From: Lindgomyces ingoldianus
Taxonomy: Eukaryota > Ascomycota > Dothideomycetes > Pleosporales > Lindgomycetaceae
Assembly (NCBI RefSeq): GCF_010093535.1
Contig: NW_022985173.1
Span: 750,855-814,854 of the forward strand
Length of the DNA stretch: 64,000 nucleotides
Direction of reading: 5' to 3'
The position numbers were made by a program, and so were the translations under genes. Of the stretch, positions 23,878-36,131 are shown piece by piece. Each line of letters starts with the position of its first letter. Position 1 is the first letter of the stretch. The notes under the pieces were generated by a model, which did not search any database, was not told the DNA's origin, and saw only the letters and a list, made by a program, of their open reading frames with translations.

Positions 23878-24223
23878 TGTGATATTTTGATGATAGACGA
23901 TCTTGGGAGTGTAACTCTGAAATCGAGGCTTAAGTAGACGAACTAATATCGAGACCCAGCCTTCGACGTCTAGGCAATGCTGAGGCGAACACGACAGTGA
24001 GTGAAAAGAAAAGAGCTAGAAATCGACAACCTAAATGCTAGATCAGGGAAGCCTTCCAGCCAATGACTCTAGCGTGCGCGGAAAGTATTCCGACCTGAGG
24101 AAGGAACGGGCCAGATACTGCCGCTTCAGACCGCCTGAAATCTTGGCGTGCCGGGGTCGATTTTGCGAATTTCGAGTGATTGCAGTCCCCACACACAACA
24201 ACCTCGAATCCTACGCAGCCTCC

Positions 24224-25975
24224 ATGAAGGTCGGAAGTAAGCGTCTTTATCTCTGAAGGCGCCCATGGCTGTACTGATGAAAAGTCCAGAGCCTAAATCT
24301 AAGCGCGTCCCTGTGCGACTGCGGCAGAAGATTGTGAAAGCTTCCGCAGCGAAGCAACGGAAAGCACGAAAACTGGCCAAGAAGGTGGGGTTAGAATACT
24401 CTGCTATGATGCTCTCGAGGCTGATGATATGAAAGAACCCTGAATGGAGATCGAAAGTAAAAAAGGATCCTGGAATCCCGAATCTGTTTCCATACAAAGA
24501 CAAGATCTTGCAGGAGATTGAGGAGACGCGAAGGCTAAAGGAGGAGGAGAAGGCCCGTCTTCGGCAAGAGGCTAAGACGCAGAAGTCTTGTCTAAATGAT
24601 CCGGCAGATGCCATGGAGGACCACTTGGACAACTCCGAGTCAGATGAATTCGCCGATGTAGATTCTACAAACGGAGATTCCATGGAAGTGGTAAGCTTTG
24701 CGCTCGCCGTTATGACTCCACATACTAAAAAATACCTAGGATGATTCAAATCCTATGGCCGCGCTGCTTGCTTCTGCAAAAGCGCGCGCTGCCCAGTTTG
24801 ACGAAAAGAAGGCACATGACGGAGACGAAATGGACGAAGATGATAACGACGAATGGGACGGCTTTGATGAAGACAACGGAAGCCCTTCCACCGCAATGAT
24901 ACATAAAGATTCATCCAGAAAGGCTTTTGACAAAGTATACAAGCAAGTTGTTGACTCTGCGGATGTTGTTCTGTACGTGCTCGACGCGAGAGACCCAGAG
25001 GGCACCAGATCTAAAGAGGTGGAACATATGGTCATGGCCGCAGACGGGGGCGCTAAACGCCTCATATTTGTTCTCAACAAGATTGATCTTATTCCGCCAA
25101 CGACACTTAAGTCTTGGCTTGTCTACTTGCGCCGATCCTTCCCTACATTACCACTCCGGGCCTCAAAACCAGCGTCGAACGCAAGAACCTTCGACCATAA
25201 AGAGCTCACCATCAAAGGAACATCTGAAACACTGTTCAAGGCTCTTAAGACATTTGCGGAATCTAGGCAGCTCAAACGGGCCATCAAAGTCGGCATTATT
25301 GGTTATCCGAACGTTGGAAAGTCATCGGTCATTAACGCTCTCACTTCAAGGTTAGGGGGTAGGACCGCAGCATGTCCAGTAGGAGCGGAAGCTGGGGTGA
25401 CCACCAGCCTACGTGAAGTCAAGCTGGACAACAAACTCAAGTTGTTAGACTCTCCTGGAATCGTTTTCCCAAATTCTAGTGAAGGCTCGAAAGCGAGCAA
25501 GGTTGAGGAACAAGCAAGACTCGTCCTCCTCAATGCTATCCCTCCGAAAGAAATCCACGATCCCGTTCCCGCGGTCAACCTCCTTCTAAAGAGGCTGTCC
25601 TCTTCGGCTGAGCTCTTTGCGAAGCTAACAGATGTTTACGACCTCCCACCTCTGCATACTGTTAACGGAGATGCGACAACCGACTTTCTGGTTCAGGTTG
25701 CAAGGAAGAGGGGTCGACTGGGGAAAGGAGGGGTGCCAAATCTTCACGGTGCCGCACAAGCTGTGATCACAGATTGGAGGGATGGTAGGATCCAAGGTTG
25801 GGCCGATCCTCCAACTATACCTGTTGTTAAAGCAGGGGCAGCACGGCCTTCTACCACTTCAACAGGTCTTGTCGTGGATCAGAAAGAGATTGTAATGGAA
25901 TGGGCTGCTGAATTCAAGCTGGAGGGACTCTGGGGTGATGATGTAACCGCCGCAGTTGATACTATGGAAATTTAG
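24224..25975 (+). CDS. NUG1: nucleolar GTPase NUG1 (nucleostemin/GNL3-type), 60S subunit export
   Basis: Circularly permuted GTPase needed for nuclear maturation and export of pre-60S ribosomes; acts in the nucleolus and nucleus. Predicted 532 aa, exons 24224-24236, 24290-24384, 24436-24690 and 24740-25975. The N-terminal basic region (MKVGKPKSKRVPVRLR... then KKDPGIPNLFPYKDKIL) is the GN3L/Grn1 signature, followed by a charged coiled coil (EEIEETRRLKEEEKARLRQ-like) and an acidic patch. The G motifs come in permuted order: G4 NKID near residue 235, then G1 GYPNVGKSS near 312, G2 Thr in AGVTTSL, and G3 DSPG near 360. This order is diagnostic of the YlqF/YawG family. The 13-base first exon was placed because it yields the conserved MKVGKPKSKR start. 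Length is close to yeast Nug1 (520 aa). Confidence 0.95.
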
Positions 25976-26374
25976 GAGGGCTTTTGGTATTTCGAACGAA
26001 TCCAATGCCTAGGTATGGCATTTCAAGGCGTTTTCGGACTTAATTGTCCCAAAATGGTAGACGACGTGAACAGCAATGCGCGTCCAATTGCACTTGGTAG
26101 ACCCAACGATAAATACCAACTGAGACTGCAAAATCTTCAAGCGCGCTCGAAGAAGCAGAACTCGTAGTGAAGGGAAAAGACGCATGTGGAAGGCGTTTAC
26201 CCCATTCTCGGTTAGTCGTTTTCACCCCTCAAAAACCCCACCCCGGCTTCCATCGGCTCTAGATCACAGCTCCGGATCACAGCTCCGTCACCATCGTCTA
26301 CATTCAAAGCTACAAATTGCAGAGTACGCTCACCCAGGTTTCCAGTGCCATATACGCAGATAATTGCCTTCTCT

Positions 26375-28340
26375 ATGGGTTCTTCAAAAGGCTTTCTATC
26401 TTTGTTTCAAATTTCAAAGTCCATCAATAACCCGTATGCAGCTTACTCTAGCGTGCGAACAGCTCCAAGAAGAAGCATGGCATCAATTGCAAATTTCAAA
26501 GTGCCCACGGTCAACAACGAGCCAAATGTAAGTTTCAGGTAGCATCATATGCCTTTAAAGCTAGTTGTCCTGCTTATGATAATACTAGAAACACTATACG
26601 AAAGGCTCTGAGGATCGTCAGAAGCTACAAGATGCTGTTGCAGCACTGAAGAAGCAGGCGCCACTCGAGGTTCCCCTAGCGGTCGGAGGACAATATGTAG
26701 GCTCTTTGCTCTCTATCGGACCTGAAGGCCCCTAGCTGATACCTTTCAGATCAAAAGTTCATATATTCTCACGCAACACGATCCTTCCTCTCACGCCGAC
26801 ATCGTCGCAAAGTATTCAAATGCAAGCACAGCAGAAGTAAATAAGGCCATCGGCTCGGCATTAGCTGCGAAACCAGCATGGGAATCCCTCCCGTTCGCCG
26901 ATCGCGCCGCAGTGTTCCTAAAAGCGGCCGACCTCATATCCTCCAAATACCGATACGAGATCATGGCTGCAACTATGGTCGGACAAGGCAAGAATGCGTG
27001 GCAAGCGGAGATCGATGCCGCCGCAGAATTGTGTGACTTCTTGAGGTAGGATCCTTGACTACTTCGAAGGACAAGGCTAATGCAGACCAGGTTCAATGTG
27101 AAGTATGCCGAGGATACTTACGGACATCAGCCGGTACACAACTCTCCAGGGGTTTGGAAGTATGTCCCTAGTCTATGGTTAGCAGTGATGTTCCTGACCG
27201 TGCACCAGTCGCGTTGAGTACCGACCACTCGAGGGATTCGTGTACGCCATCACACCCTTCAACTTCACGGCGATTGGCGGCAATCTTCCAGCAGCACCAG
27301 CTTTAATGGGCAACGTCGTCATTTGGAAGCCATCTCCATTTGCCGTTGCTTCAAACTGGCTGATCTACCAGATACTCATTGAGGCCGGGCTTCCTCCGAA
27401 CGTGATCCAATTTATTCCCGGTGACGCAGAAGAAGTTACCAAAGCAGTGTTGTCCCACCGGGAGTTTGCAGCTCTCCATTACACGGGGAGCACTGCAGTC
27501 TTCCGGTCACTGTACGGGAAAATAGCAACAGGAGTTGCAGATGGGAAGTACCAAGGCTACCCTCGCATTGTGGGCGAAACTGGAGGCAAGAACTTCCACC
27601 TGATCCACAGCAGTGCGGATATCACCAATGCAGTAGTACAAACTGTTCGCGGAGCCTTCGAGTACCAAGGGCAGAAGTGCAGTGCCTGCTCTAGAGCATA
27701 TGTTCCGAAGTCGGTTTGGCCTCAGTTCAAGGATCATCTCGTGTTGGAAACCCAGGCGCTTAAGGTTGGCGATCCTTCAGACTTTTCGAACTTCATCGGT
27801 CCAGTGATCCATGAAGCAAGTTTCAAGAAACTCTCCGGTGCCATTGAAGATGCGAAGAATGACAAAGAGCTAGAGCTGTTGGTTGGTGGAAAGTATGATA
27901 GTAGCAAGGGCTACTATGTTCACCCCACAATTTACCAAACCACAAATCCTGACCACTCTCTACTCTCCCGCGAGCTCTTCGGCCCTATATTGGTCGTATA
28001 TGTCTACGATGACAGCGCCCCAGCAGAAGCATTCCAGAAGATCTGCAAGCAGATCGACAAGACATCCGAATACGCTTTGACTGGAGCCGTCTTTGCCAAG
28101 GAAAGGGAAGTGCTAAGGTTTGCGGAAGAGGCGCTGCGAAACTCGGCAGGAAACTTCTATCTCAACTGCAAGTGTACTGGTGCTGTGGTGGGCCAGCAGC
28201 CATTCGGGGGATCAAGGGCCAGCGGGACGAACGACAAGGCGGGTAGTGCAAATCTCTTGGCGAGGTTTGTGAACGTGAGGGCTATCAAGGAAGAATTCGT
28301 GGCTACGAAGAAGGTTGCATATCCAAGTAACGAAGTATGA
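26375..28340 (+). CDS. delta-1-pyrroline-5-carboxylate dehydrogenase (ALDH4 type), mitochondrial
   Basis: Oxidises glutamate-semialdehyde (from P5C) to glutamate with NAD+, the second step of proline breakdown in the mitochondrial matrix. Predicted 585 aa; exons 26375-26527, 26589-26696, 26750-27045, 27091-27159 and 27209-28340. The N-terminus (about 45 residues, Ser/Arg-rich, no acidic residues, TAPRRSMAS) looks like a mitochondrial presequence. ALDH4 features are FVYAITPFNFTAIGGNLPAAPALMG, GETGGKN with the general-base Glu near residue 332, and the catalytic Cys in GQKCSACSR near 366. Also present are SRELFGPIL and the C-terminal QPFGGSRASGTNDKAG. All match P5CDH (A. nidulans prnC, yeast PUT2). 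An internal Met (MASIANFKV) could give a shorter form, but no evidence favours it. The proline oxidase gene is not in the window. Confidence 0.95.
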
Positions 28341-29682
28341 GACCCTAGTGATGCAGAAAGAACCCCGCTTGTCAAGGGGGATATGAAGTCGGCACGTAAA
28401 AGTCTTTTTTCCGGTAAAGATTGCTTACGGCCTTAAGCCAATTATATGCAGATATGATTCTTAAATACGAACTGTTAGTGCTTATTACACAGCACGTCCT
28501 TCCAAAACACAGAACATGACCTGGGCAAATTCTAGTTGTTATACCCCTTGCTGGAACCAGGGAAGATTACAAAATCCTGTCTTAGATTATCCTATCTTGT
28601 TTCACATTAGGCGAGAGGGGCAGTATCAGAGTTCGTCAGGGTCTGATATGTTTCCTCTCCCTAGATGTTGTTGCGGAAAATCGTCCCAGATTCATAAAGG
28701 CTCCCTCGGCCGAACTTATGATCTTTGTCTTAGCTCCTTACGAGATCCAGTCCCAGAATTTCGGGAACGCCGCCCGCCGCGGCTGGCAGCTATTCCTTAT
28801 TAACCTTATCATCATCCCACGGTCGCAAGTCATCGGGACCGGAACTACAAGCTGCTTCCGATACCACCCCATACTTCCTCAACCCACGCTCCAGAAGTCT
28901 GAGGCTTCAACTACCGAGGCCTAGGGTTTGAACACCTGCAAACACCTGCAAACACCTGCCATCCCACCCTCCGCCTCAGTCCCTTGTCTATTCTCCCAGC
29001 ATTCGTAAGTCCGTACTCAACACCAATAGCAATGGAGGGTGATGGGTTTGGGAGACTTGGGGACATTGGTGACAGATCACGCATGCGATTTCTGGTTTCT
29101 GCATTGTGTGGTGAGTGCATTGTGTGGTGAGGGTCCTCTGACTCCTTGCCAATGAGATATCGGAGGGGGCCTATCGAGAAGCTGGCGAAGTTTTGCGAAA
29201 GCATCTTGAATCTCCGACCCTCCGTTTTGAGATTTTCAAGTCAACGTACCTCGGCATTACCGCATTAGGAAAGCTCAGCCCAATACACAGGCCGCAGGCC
29301 GTCCCTGATGTCAACGATCCTGGTGACCCTCGCCGTGGTCTGGCATGCTGCTGAGCACCAAATGAACGGTGCGGAATCGAGAATTTTACGATTGGCTCAA
29401 GTTACCTTTTGGCGTCTTTGGACTTTGACGTCTTGGTGGCTTGGATGTGTATGTTCGGCCGAGGGCATTCGTCAAGGCTTTCAGGAGGAACCATGGAGTT
29501 AATGGTTGTGTCATTGAGAGGGGCAAGCATTTGATATTGAGAATGCCGCGTGGGCTATACTTTCCACGTGGACTTCTTTATCTTAGTCCTGTTTCCCTCC
29601 AGCCTCCTTTCAAGCCTTTGAAGTCAAATCCTATCATCCTTGTTCACTTTACTTCTTCGATACCTTCATTCACGGCACCGGC
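28341..29682. other. intergenic region with decayed repeat and short tandem repeats
   Basis: A copy of a dispersed decayed repeat lies at about 28508-28580 (CCCCTTGCTGGAACCAGGGA...). ACACCTGCAA-type units repeat three times at 28931-28960. The 16-bp unit GCATTGTGTGGTGAGT is tandemly duplicated at 29101-29131. I see no gene; the right end is the promoter of the DHA1 transporter. Confidence 0.5.
28508..28580 (+). repeat. dispersed decayed repeat, member 1
   Basis: It shares a GAACATGACC...CCCCTTGCTGGAACCAGGGA core with 38775-38840, 38945-39014 and 43380-43448. It is the most diverged member. The family may be degraded LTR edges, since the right-hand core recurs in the same register each time. 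Confidence 0.4.
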
Positions 29683-31831
29683 ATGGAAAAGAGTGATGCC
29701 GATCTTGAGTCTGGGCAAGAGCCACAAGGAATACCCCACTGGAAATTGATCTTAGAGCAAGGCGTTGTAACTCAGGAGATTTCAAAATGGGACTACGAAG
29801 GCTCAGGGACCGAAGATGATCCATATGTTGTCGAATGGATTGAGAATGATCCTCGAAATCCGATGCAATGGGCGCGCACAAATAAATGGGTCATGTGTAT
29901 AACTATGGCATTTGCGACTCTTACCGTGTCGTTCTGTTCGTCAGCGTACGCTGGAGGTATGTACGTGTCCTACAGTACAGAGTTTGGATGATGGGACTAA
30001 CGTGGTATAGGTATCGGGCAAATCCTACAGCAATTCCGTACGAGCCAGGAAGTTGTCACTCTCGGTATCTCCCTTTTCGTTGTCGGTTTTGCCCTCGGGC
30101 CATTACTGTGGGCTCCCTTTTCGGAACTGTACGGCCGCCAAATCGTGTTTTTCGGAACCTTCGTAGCTTTCGTCGCTTTCAATGCCGGCGCTGCTGGATC
30201 CCAAAATATATGGACGCTTATTATTCTCCGGTTCTTCAGCGGTGCATTCGGATCTAGCCCTCTCACGAACGCCGGCGGTGTTGTTGCAGATCTGTTTACC
30301 GCAAAGGAGCGTGGCCTCGCAATGAGTGCGTTCAGTATCGCTCCATTCATGGGGCCTGTATTAGGTCCAATCGTAGGAGGCTTCTTGGGCATGACTGAAG
30401 GATGGAGGTGGGTCGAAGGTTTGATGGCCATTTTCTCCGGAGTAGTGTTCCTCGTAGCCATCCTTCTAGTCCCTGAGACTTACCCCCCGGTCCTCCTTCG
30501 AAAACGCGCTAAGACTTTGTCGAACATGACAGGTAAAGTCTATAGATCGAGGGGGGATATTGAGCAAGGTACTGTGACGATCGGGGAGGCCTTCTCGACA
30601 GGTCTGAAGAGACCTTGGATTCTGCTTTTCCGTGAACCCATTGTCTTTCTTCTTAGCATTTACATGGTCAGTGTAGCCCTCTTCTATGGCTATTGGGCGG
30701 ACTTGTAGCTAACTGCTCTGAAGGCTATCATCTATGGAACTCTATACATGCTCTTCGGGGCCTTCCCAATCGTTTACCGAGAAGGCCGTGGCTGGAACGA
30801 AGGCATCTCTGGCCTCCCTTTTGTGGGCGTTGCTATTGGTATGGTTGCTGCTCTGGTCTATACGATCCTCTACGACAACAACCGTTATCTGAAATGCGTC
30901 AAGAACTCCCCGGCCGGGTTTGCGACACCCGAAGATCGATTACCACCTGCGATCGTTGGAGGTATTGTTCTCCCTATGGGATTGTTCTGGTTCGCCTGGA
31001 CAAATTATCCCTCACTTCCTTGGGCGGCAAGTGTAGCGGCTGCCATGCCGTTCGGTTTTGGTATGGTGCTCATCTTCCTGAGCATCATGAACTATCTCAT
31101 CGACGCTTATACGATCTTTGCTGCATCGGTCTTAGCTGCTAATGGCATCATCCGATCTCTCTTTGGTGCAGCGTTCCCTCTTTTCACTATTCAGATGTAT
31201 CATAATCTCGGTAAGGGATCTTCTCCTCCCTGTAGTGCAAAAATTGACAGGACTAGGCATCCATTGGGCATCTACTATACCAGCATTCCTCGCTCTAGCC
31301 TGCCTCCCCTTCCCGTTCCTCTTCTACAAATACGGCGCCAAGATCCGCCAGAAGTGCAAGTACGCAGCCCAAGCTGACGAGTTCATGAAGCGTCTTCATG
31401 GACAAATCGCCCCGAAGGATGACGCGGTATCCGAGGAACATGAAGCATCCATCCAATCTGAAAAGAACACAGAGCAAGAAGTGGCGGGTTCTTACGAAGA
31501 GGAGACGGAACCTCGCTTTGCGGAAATGAAGACTGAAAAGGAGACACGCAATGACCTAGAGAAAGTCAGAACTGCCAGGAGTGGAAGAAGCGCTATGAGC
31601 GGCATGACCGGGATCAGTAGAAGAACGAGCGGAACAGGAGGAACGGGAGCGACCATGGAATACTACGACAACCCTTACGAGATAGATCGGGTACATACAA
31701 GGGAAAGTTTCAGGGAGGGCAGAAGCCGAGCCGGAAGCATGAATGGGAACGAAAGAAGGAGTCGAGCAAGCAGTTTAGTTAGGGATCCTGCTGCTGGTAG
31801 AAGTCGGGCTAATAGTAGTGCAGCAAAGTAG
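29683..31831 (+). CDS. MFS transporter, DHA1 (12-TMS) family, polyamine/fluconazole-resistance-like
   Basis: Plasma-membrane drug or polyamine:H+ antiporter, predicted 665 aa; exons 29683-29956, 30011-30666, 30724-31210 and 31251-31831. The N-terminal domain contains [15 protein letters not shown], the DPxNP motif of fungal DHA1 proteins. Then follow TM1 ([14 protein letters not shown]), [25 protein letters not shown] with motif A (GPLxWAPxSExxGR), [17 protein letters not shown], and [19 protein letters not shown] (antiporter motif C). [13 protein letters not shown] starts the central loop. Intron 2 (30667-30723) spans an apparent stop and joins IYM to [15 protein letters not shown], so the gene is intact. 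The C-terminal tail is about 150 residues, longer than usual, hydrophilic and rich in Arg-Ser/Gly repeats (GRSRAGS, RRSRASS, GRSRANS). Such RxxS-like motifs could be phosphorylation sites; that is inference. Confidence 0.92.
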
Positions 31832-32470
31832 TTTCACATTTTATGGGAGAAGCCTAATGCTAGAGATGTGGTTTTTTGGGAGCTTAAGCATGGTCACAGT
31901 AGGGATCGAAATAGAGAGGCATATATGGCATGAGATACCAGTATTAGATTCAGCGTGCTAGAATAATTCTCTTCAATTGTAATATTTCATTTTACCACCT
32001 GACATGGAGCATGGCATGAGGGGCAAATCAAACAGAAATTTTATATGGTGTTGGCTTTCTATGTCATTCCCACAAGGGTTTAAGAGATAGAGCTTTAACA
32101 TAATTATTTTCTACTTTAAGTGATAGTTTACCGTTAGTTAGTCCTGTGTGCAGCTGATTGGAGGACAAACGAGCGCCATTCTATGACAGGGGGCCTCAGC
32201 TGGTGGGGGCTGACGTTAAACCACACATAAATGGGCCCCAGGCCCATTTTTTGAGATTCGCTGCGCTCAAATATGCGTAGGTGTCACACCCAATTCTCAT
32301 ACGACGATGAATGCTAGCGTTACAAAGATTCAATTAGAAGGGAGGCCCGCCGCACGGCATGGACTGTTGAAGAGGGTCAACCCAACTACAACCCTTTCGC
32401 ACGGAAACGGTCTCGCGAATCTCCAGATGTCGAGAGCTCCCTTCATGGGAGTCGCTTAGAGGAGACACGT
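31832..32470. other. intergenic region upstream of CAX exchanger
   Basis: 3' flank of the DHA1 transporter and 5' region of the exchanger. A GC-rich short inverted repeat (GGGCC CCA GGCCC, near 32233-32245) precedes an open frame in phase with the exchanger from about 32316. An unrecognised first coding exon may lie here. Confidence 0.4.
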
Positions 32471-34253
32471 ATGGAGTCTTCGAGTACAGCTCTTGAAAGA
32501 ATAGAGAGCGAAGAGCGAACCCACAAGCATGCTAATATACCACCTCCGACATGGGAATCGCATGAGCCATTAGAGATCATTGCTGAATTGAACTCAGCTG
32601 ACAAGTCTGAAGAGAAAGAATCGTCGGGATTAGCAGAAACGGGAGCAAGCGGGGTATCGAAGGCAAGAAGAAGGTGGAAGCCTAAGTTTTCGAAAGCCTC
32701 TCAAGAGACAAATTCGGAATTTGAACACAAGTCGAACTATGTCGGAAACCCCACTATTTTGTTGCAACTTCGAATTATTTTCATAAATTGGATTAACATC
32801 CTTTTACCACTTATACCGGCTGGCTTTGCTGTCAATTACACCCATCAAAATGCAGTCATAGTATTCTGCATTAACTTTGTCGCTATTATTCCGTCCGCAT
32901 TCGCGCTTGGTTTTGCGACAGAGGAATTATCGATGCGAGTTGGAGAGAAAATGGGAGCACTTCTGAACATGACATTTGGGTAGGAAACTACAAATTCACA
33001 CGAGGAGCGTCACTGATTGTTCTTCAGCAATGCCATTCAACTCATCACCTCCATCCTACTCCTCAAAACCCGCCAGATTGACGTCCTCAAGTCGTCTCTC
33101 CTCGGCAGCATACTGTCGAATTTACTCCTGACCACCGGTCTGAGTTTCTTCCTTGGTGGCCTGAATCGTATACAGCAGTACTTTAACGTCACACTAGCCT
33201 TAACAGTCGGCATGCTCCTCTTATTGGCGGTGTTAAGTTTATTAAGTACGTAACTCAAGGGTACAAACACCATGATCTATTGCAAAGTCTGTAAGGTGCC
33301 ACTCGAGTGGCGGTTCAAAAGACGCTACACAGATAAGGCAGTAGTTGTACCATAAAATTCCACTTTAGAGAATTGTACTGACTTTATACCCCTACTTAGT
33401 CCCCACGGCTTCGAAGCTCATGAACGACAACATCACTACTGATGACATTGCGGCTCAATCTCGAGGCACATCGTTCGTCCTTCTGTTCTCGTACGCACTC
33501 TGGCTAGTGTTTCAACTACGGACACACAATGAAGTATTTAACGAGCCATCACAGAAAGTCCCGAAAAAAAAGCCCACGAAAGTGGAAGAAGGGCAAGTTA
33601 TCAGGGGCCTCGCGCAAATGGGGGGCGCCACTGCTGCCTCGAGTGGAGGCGGGATCCATGGAGCACGGCTGGTCCGTACACGTGCTGAGGAAGAGGAAGA
33701 ACCCGACGAAGTCGAAGTGCCCAGTCTCAGCTTGCTAGGTGCCATTTTCACCCTCACCATCTCTGTCGTTCTTATAGCCTTCAACACGCAATTCGCAACC
33801 GACAGCATCCAAGGCCTTCTCCAACACCGCCACATCTCACAAACCTTTCTTGGCTTGGTCATCCTCCCGCTCCTAAGTATCGATCCGACATCCATCGCCG
33901 TGGCCATCAAAGACAAAATGGATATTAGCATTGCGCTCACGCTTGAGCGGTGCATGCAAACTGCGCTCATGATCGTCCCGCTCATTGTTCTCTTAGCATG
34001 GTGCATGGGCATTGCTGATATGAACTTGCAATTTGATGGCTTCTCAATCGCTGCATTGTTCGCATCTATCCTCATTGTAACATATATGGTGCAAGAAGGG
34101 AAATCTAACTGGCAAGTGTTTACCTCTTCAACGTCCCACTCGCACGTTTTATAGAATTCTACAGGCTAATTTCCCTCTTCTCATAGGCTTGAAGGCGCCC
34201 TTCTCATCAACGTTTTCGTCATTATTTCTGTCGCGGCTTTTTTCATTCGTTGA
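32471..34253 (+). CDS. vacuolar Ca2+/H+ exchanger (CAX/VCX1 family)
   Basis: Moves Ca2+ into the vacuole in exchange for protons. Predicted at least 501 aa; exons 32471-32979, 33028-33245, 33400-34111 and 34187-34253. Eleven or so membrane spans are visible. The first cation-binding repeat is ALGFATEELSMRVGEKMGALLNMTFGNAIQL and the second is VILPLLSIDPTSIAVAIKDKMDISIALTLERCMQTALMIVP. An acidic loop (RAEEEEEPDEVEV) sits between the halves. The second repeat has the LERC/QTAL form seen in several fungal CAX paralogs rather than a canonical GNAAEH, so specificity could differ from VCX1. The last intron (34112-34186) starts with GCAAGT, a GC-AG intron; only this joins SNW to LEGALLINVF. The first in-frame ATG is 32471, but the reading frame stays open upstream (NPFARKRSRESPDVESS is CAX-like), so the true start is probably in an upstream exon. 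Confidence 0.88.
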
Positions 34254-35102
34254 ATAGATTTGGCTAGAAAAAGTGGAATCCAACCCATTCTAGGCTACCT
34301 TGCCCTAGCCGCAAACGCATGCTACCCCCATGCGTGAAATGACCTTCGCACAGAAAGACAAGTGGGTGTCACCCATTAAAGATATTTATTTCGATGTACG
34401 ATAGTATCTCATTACACCATGGACCACGACTTAAATGAATTTGACCTGTCAAACCTCTTGCGAGTGAAGGGGGATGTTGAGAGGGGAATAATTTCTGTTG
34501 CATATCAGATCCTCGCTGTGCTCCGCTGGAAGCATCAATATAGAGTACAGGTAAGTCAGGCTCAGATGCAGATTCAGGCTGACATGTTGAGATGGATTGC
34601 CCTCCAAAGGTCATGCATCTCACTCGTACTTTCACCAAGTCACTCTTCACTCACTCACTTCCCTATTCACTTACTAGCCTGCTTACCCACCTCCTCACCC
34701 TACTTTCAAAAGAAGTAGCGTTAAAGGAGGAGCAGTCATGGCATCAGACTTAGATCTGAAAGTTAGTTAAGCAATTGAAGTTAGACACATGCAGGCGAAT
34801 GGCGGCCATCCCAATAAAGCATTCGCAAACGGACCGGATCCAAAGGTCTTTGCCAAGTAAAGGAAAACAAAACTTCATATAATTTACTTTCAGCTAAACA
34901 TTCAAAATTATTTAGGTGGGTATTGAGCGTCCCTATCCAGCTTAGGGTTGGATCCGTTATCCCAAACCACCATGACGCTCGAGCAGTAAGATCCAGAGTT
35001 CCCGATTTTGTGAGATATTCGCCCAGCCGATGAGAGAATTTATGTGCTCAGTCTAAAGCTCCAAACGATACGCGCCCACGCTCCTCAGATATTTACATTC
35101 AC
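34254..35102. other. intergenic region between convergent genes
   Basis: 3' flanks of the CAX exchanger (from the left) and the GH17 gene (from the right). A CACTCACTT/TACC-rich low-complexity tract lies at about 34640-34700. No gene seen. Confidence 0.5.
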
Positions 35103-36131
35103 TTAGCACTTCAAGCTGAATTTGGTAGTGCGGTCGGACTTCATAGCACCCCAGGTGGTCTCATCGGCCTTCTTTCCGTTGTCGCCGATAGAGGCAGGCT
35201 TCCATGGCTCGTCGAAAGCCTCGAAGTAGAAAGCGTTGAAGCCCCAGTCGAGAAGGGAGCAGAAGCCGTTCTTGTAGAAGGTCTCCGCGTTCTTAACACC
35301 ACCTTGTGCTGCGCCGTAGTCGGTGCCAACTATTACACGCGTTAGCCGCAAGTATTGCGCGAGGAGAGGAAGGGGATATGCGTACCAGCAGTAGGCCAGC
35401 CAGTCTCGCCATTCCAGATCTCAGGGCATTTGTCGTGGCCGCCAGCTTTGGCCTCGATGTGGGTAACAGCCTGGAACATATCGTCGAGGTAGACGTGTGT
35501 CGCGTTATCGGTATCGGCGCCCTGCCAGAAAGCGAAGGCGTTGACCAGGATAATATCAACGGTGCCGATGATGGGATCCGCGGTTCCGTCCGCAAACTTG
35601 TTCCAGCTGTCTGCCGTGCCGACCTTGATGCCGCTAGGGAGTGCCTTCTTCACCGTCTCGATCTTAGACTTCAGCTCGTCGCCAGTGAAGTTGCCGCGGT
35701 AGAGTGTCTCAGAGCCGACTGTGACGGCGTAGATCTGTTCGGTGTAGTCCTTTGCGACCTTGGTGATCGCATTGAGGTCGTTGTTGAACGACTCATCAAC
35801 GTCGGGCCTGTGGAGCTCTCGTCAGCGGGTGTCCTCCCTCAAGTGCGGCAGGCCTGCTGCCATACCAGATGCCGAGCATAACCTTGAAGCCCTTGTTCTT
35901 CGCAGCCGGGAGAATGTTGGTGGTGAAGTTGCAATCGGACGCAGCATATCCGCGTACGACCTTAGCTCCAGCATTCTCGGAAATTGCCTTGAAGTCGTCC
36001 TCGTAGTCCTGCTGCGACTTGCACTCTCCACTAGCCTGCTTGGTGCCCAGAGCGAAGCCCATTGTGCCAGCGGCGGACACTATGGCGGGTGCCGCTGCGA
36101 GGGCCGATGCTGCAATCGCCGAAAAACGCAT
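35103..36131 (-). CDS. GH17 glucan 1,3-beta-glucosidase/glucanosyltransferase, Bgl2/Bgt1 type
   Basis: Secreted cell-wall enzyme that cleaves and re-links beta-1,3-glucan. Predicted 304 aa, three minus-strand exons: 36131-35866, 35807-35386 and 35329-35103. A clear signal peptide (about residues 1-20, MRFSAIAASALAAAPAIVSA) precedes GTMGFALGTK. The GH17 barrel shows VRGYAASDCN, VMLGIWPDVDESF, the proton donor in VTVGSETLYRGN (Glu), NAFAFWQG, and the nucleophile in EIWNGETGWPTA (Glu). Length matches S. cerevisiae Bgl2 (313 aa) and A. fumigatus Bgt1 (about 305 aa), with no GPI signal or Ser/Thr tail. It diverges from the GH47 mannosidase across 790 bp, so both secretory-pathway genes could share a promoter region. 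That joint control is inference. Confidence 0.93.

Noticed and set aside
30667..30723. Apparent premature stop in the DHA1 transporter
   Set aside because: The stop lies inside a 57-nt GT-AG intron; splicing restores [13 protein letters not shown] and an intact frame.
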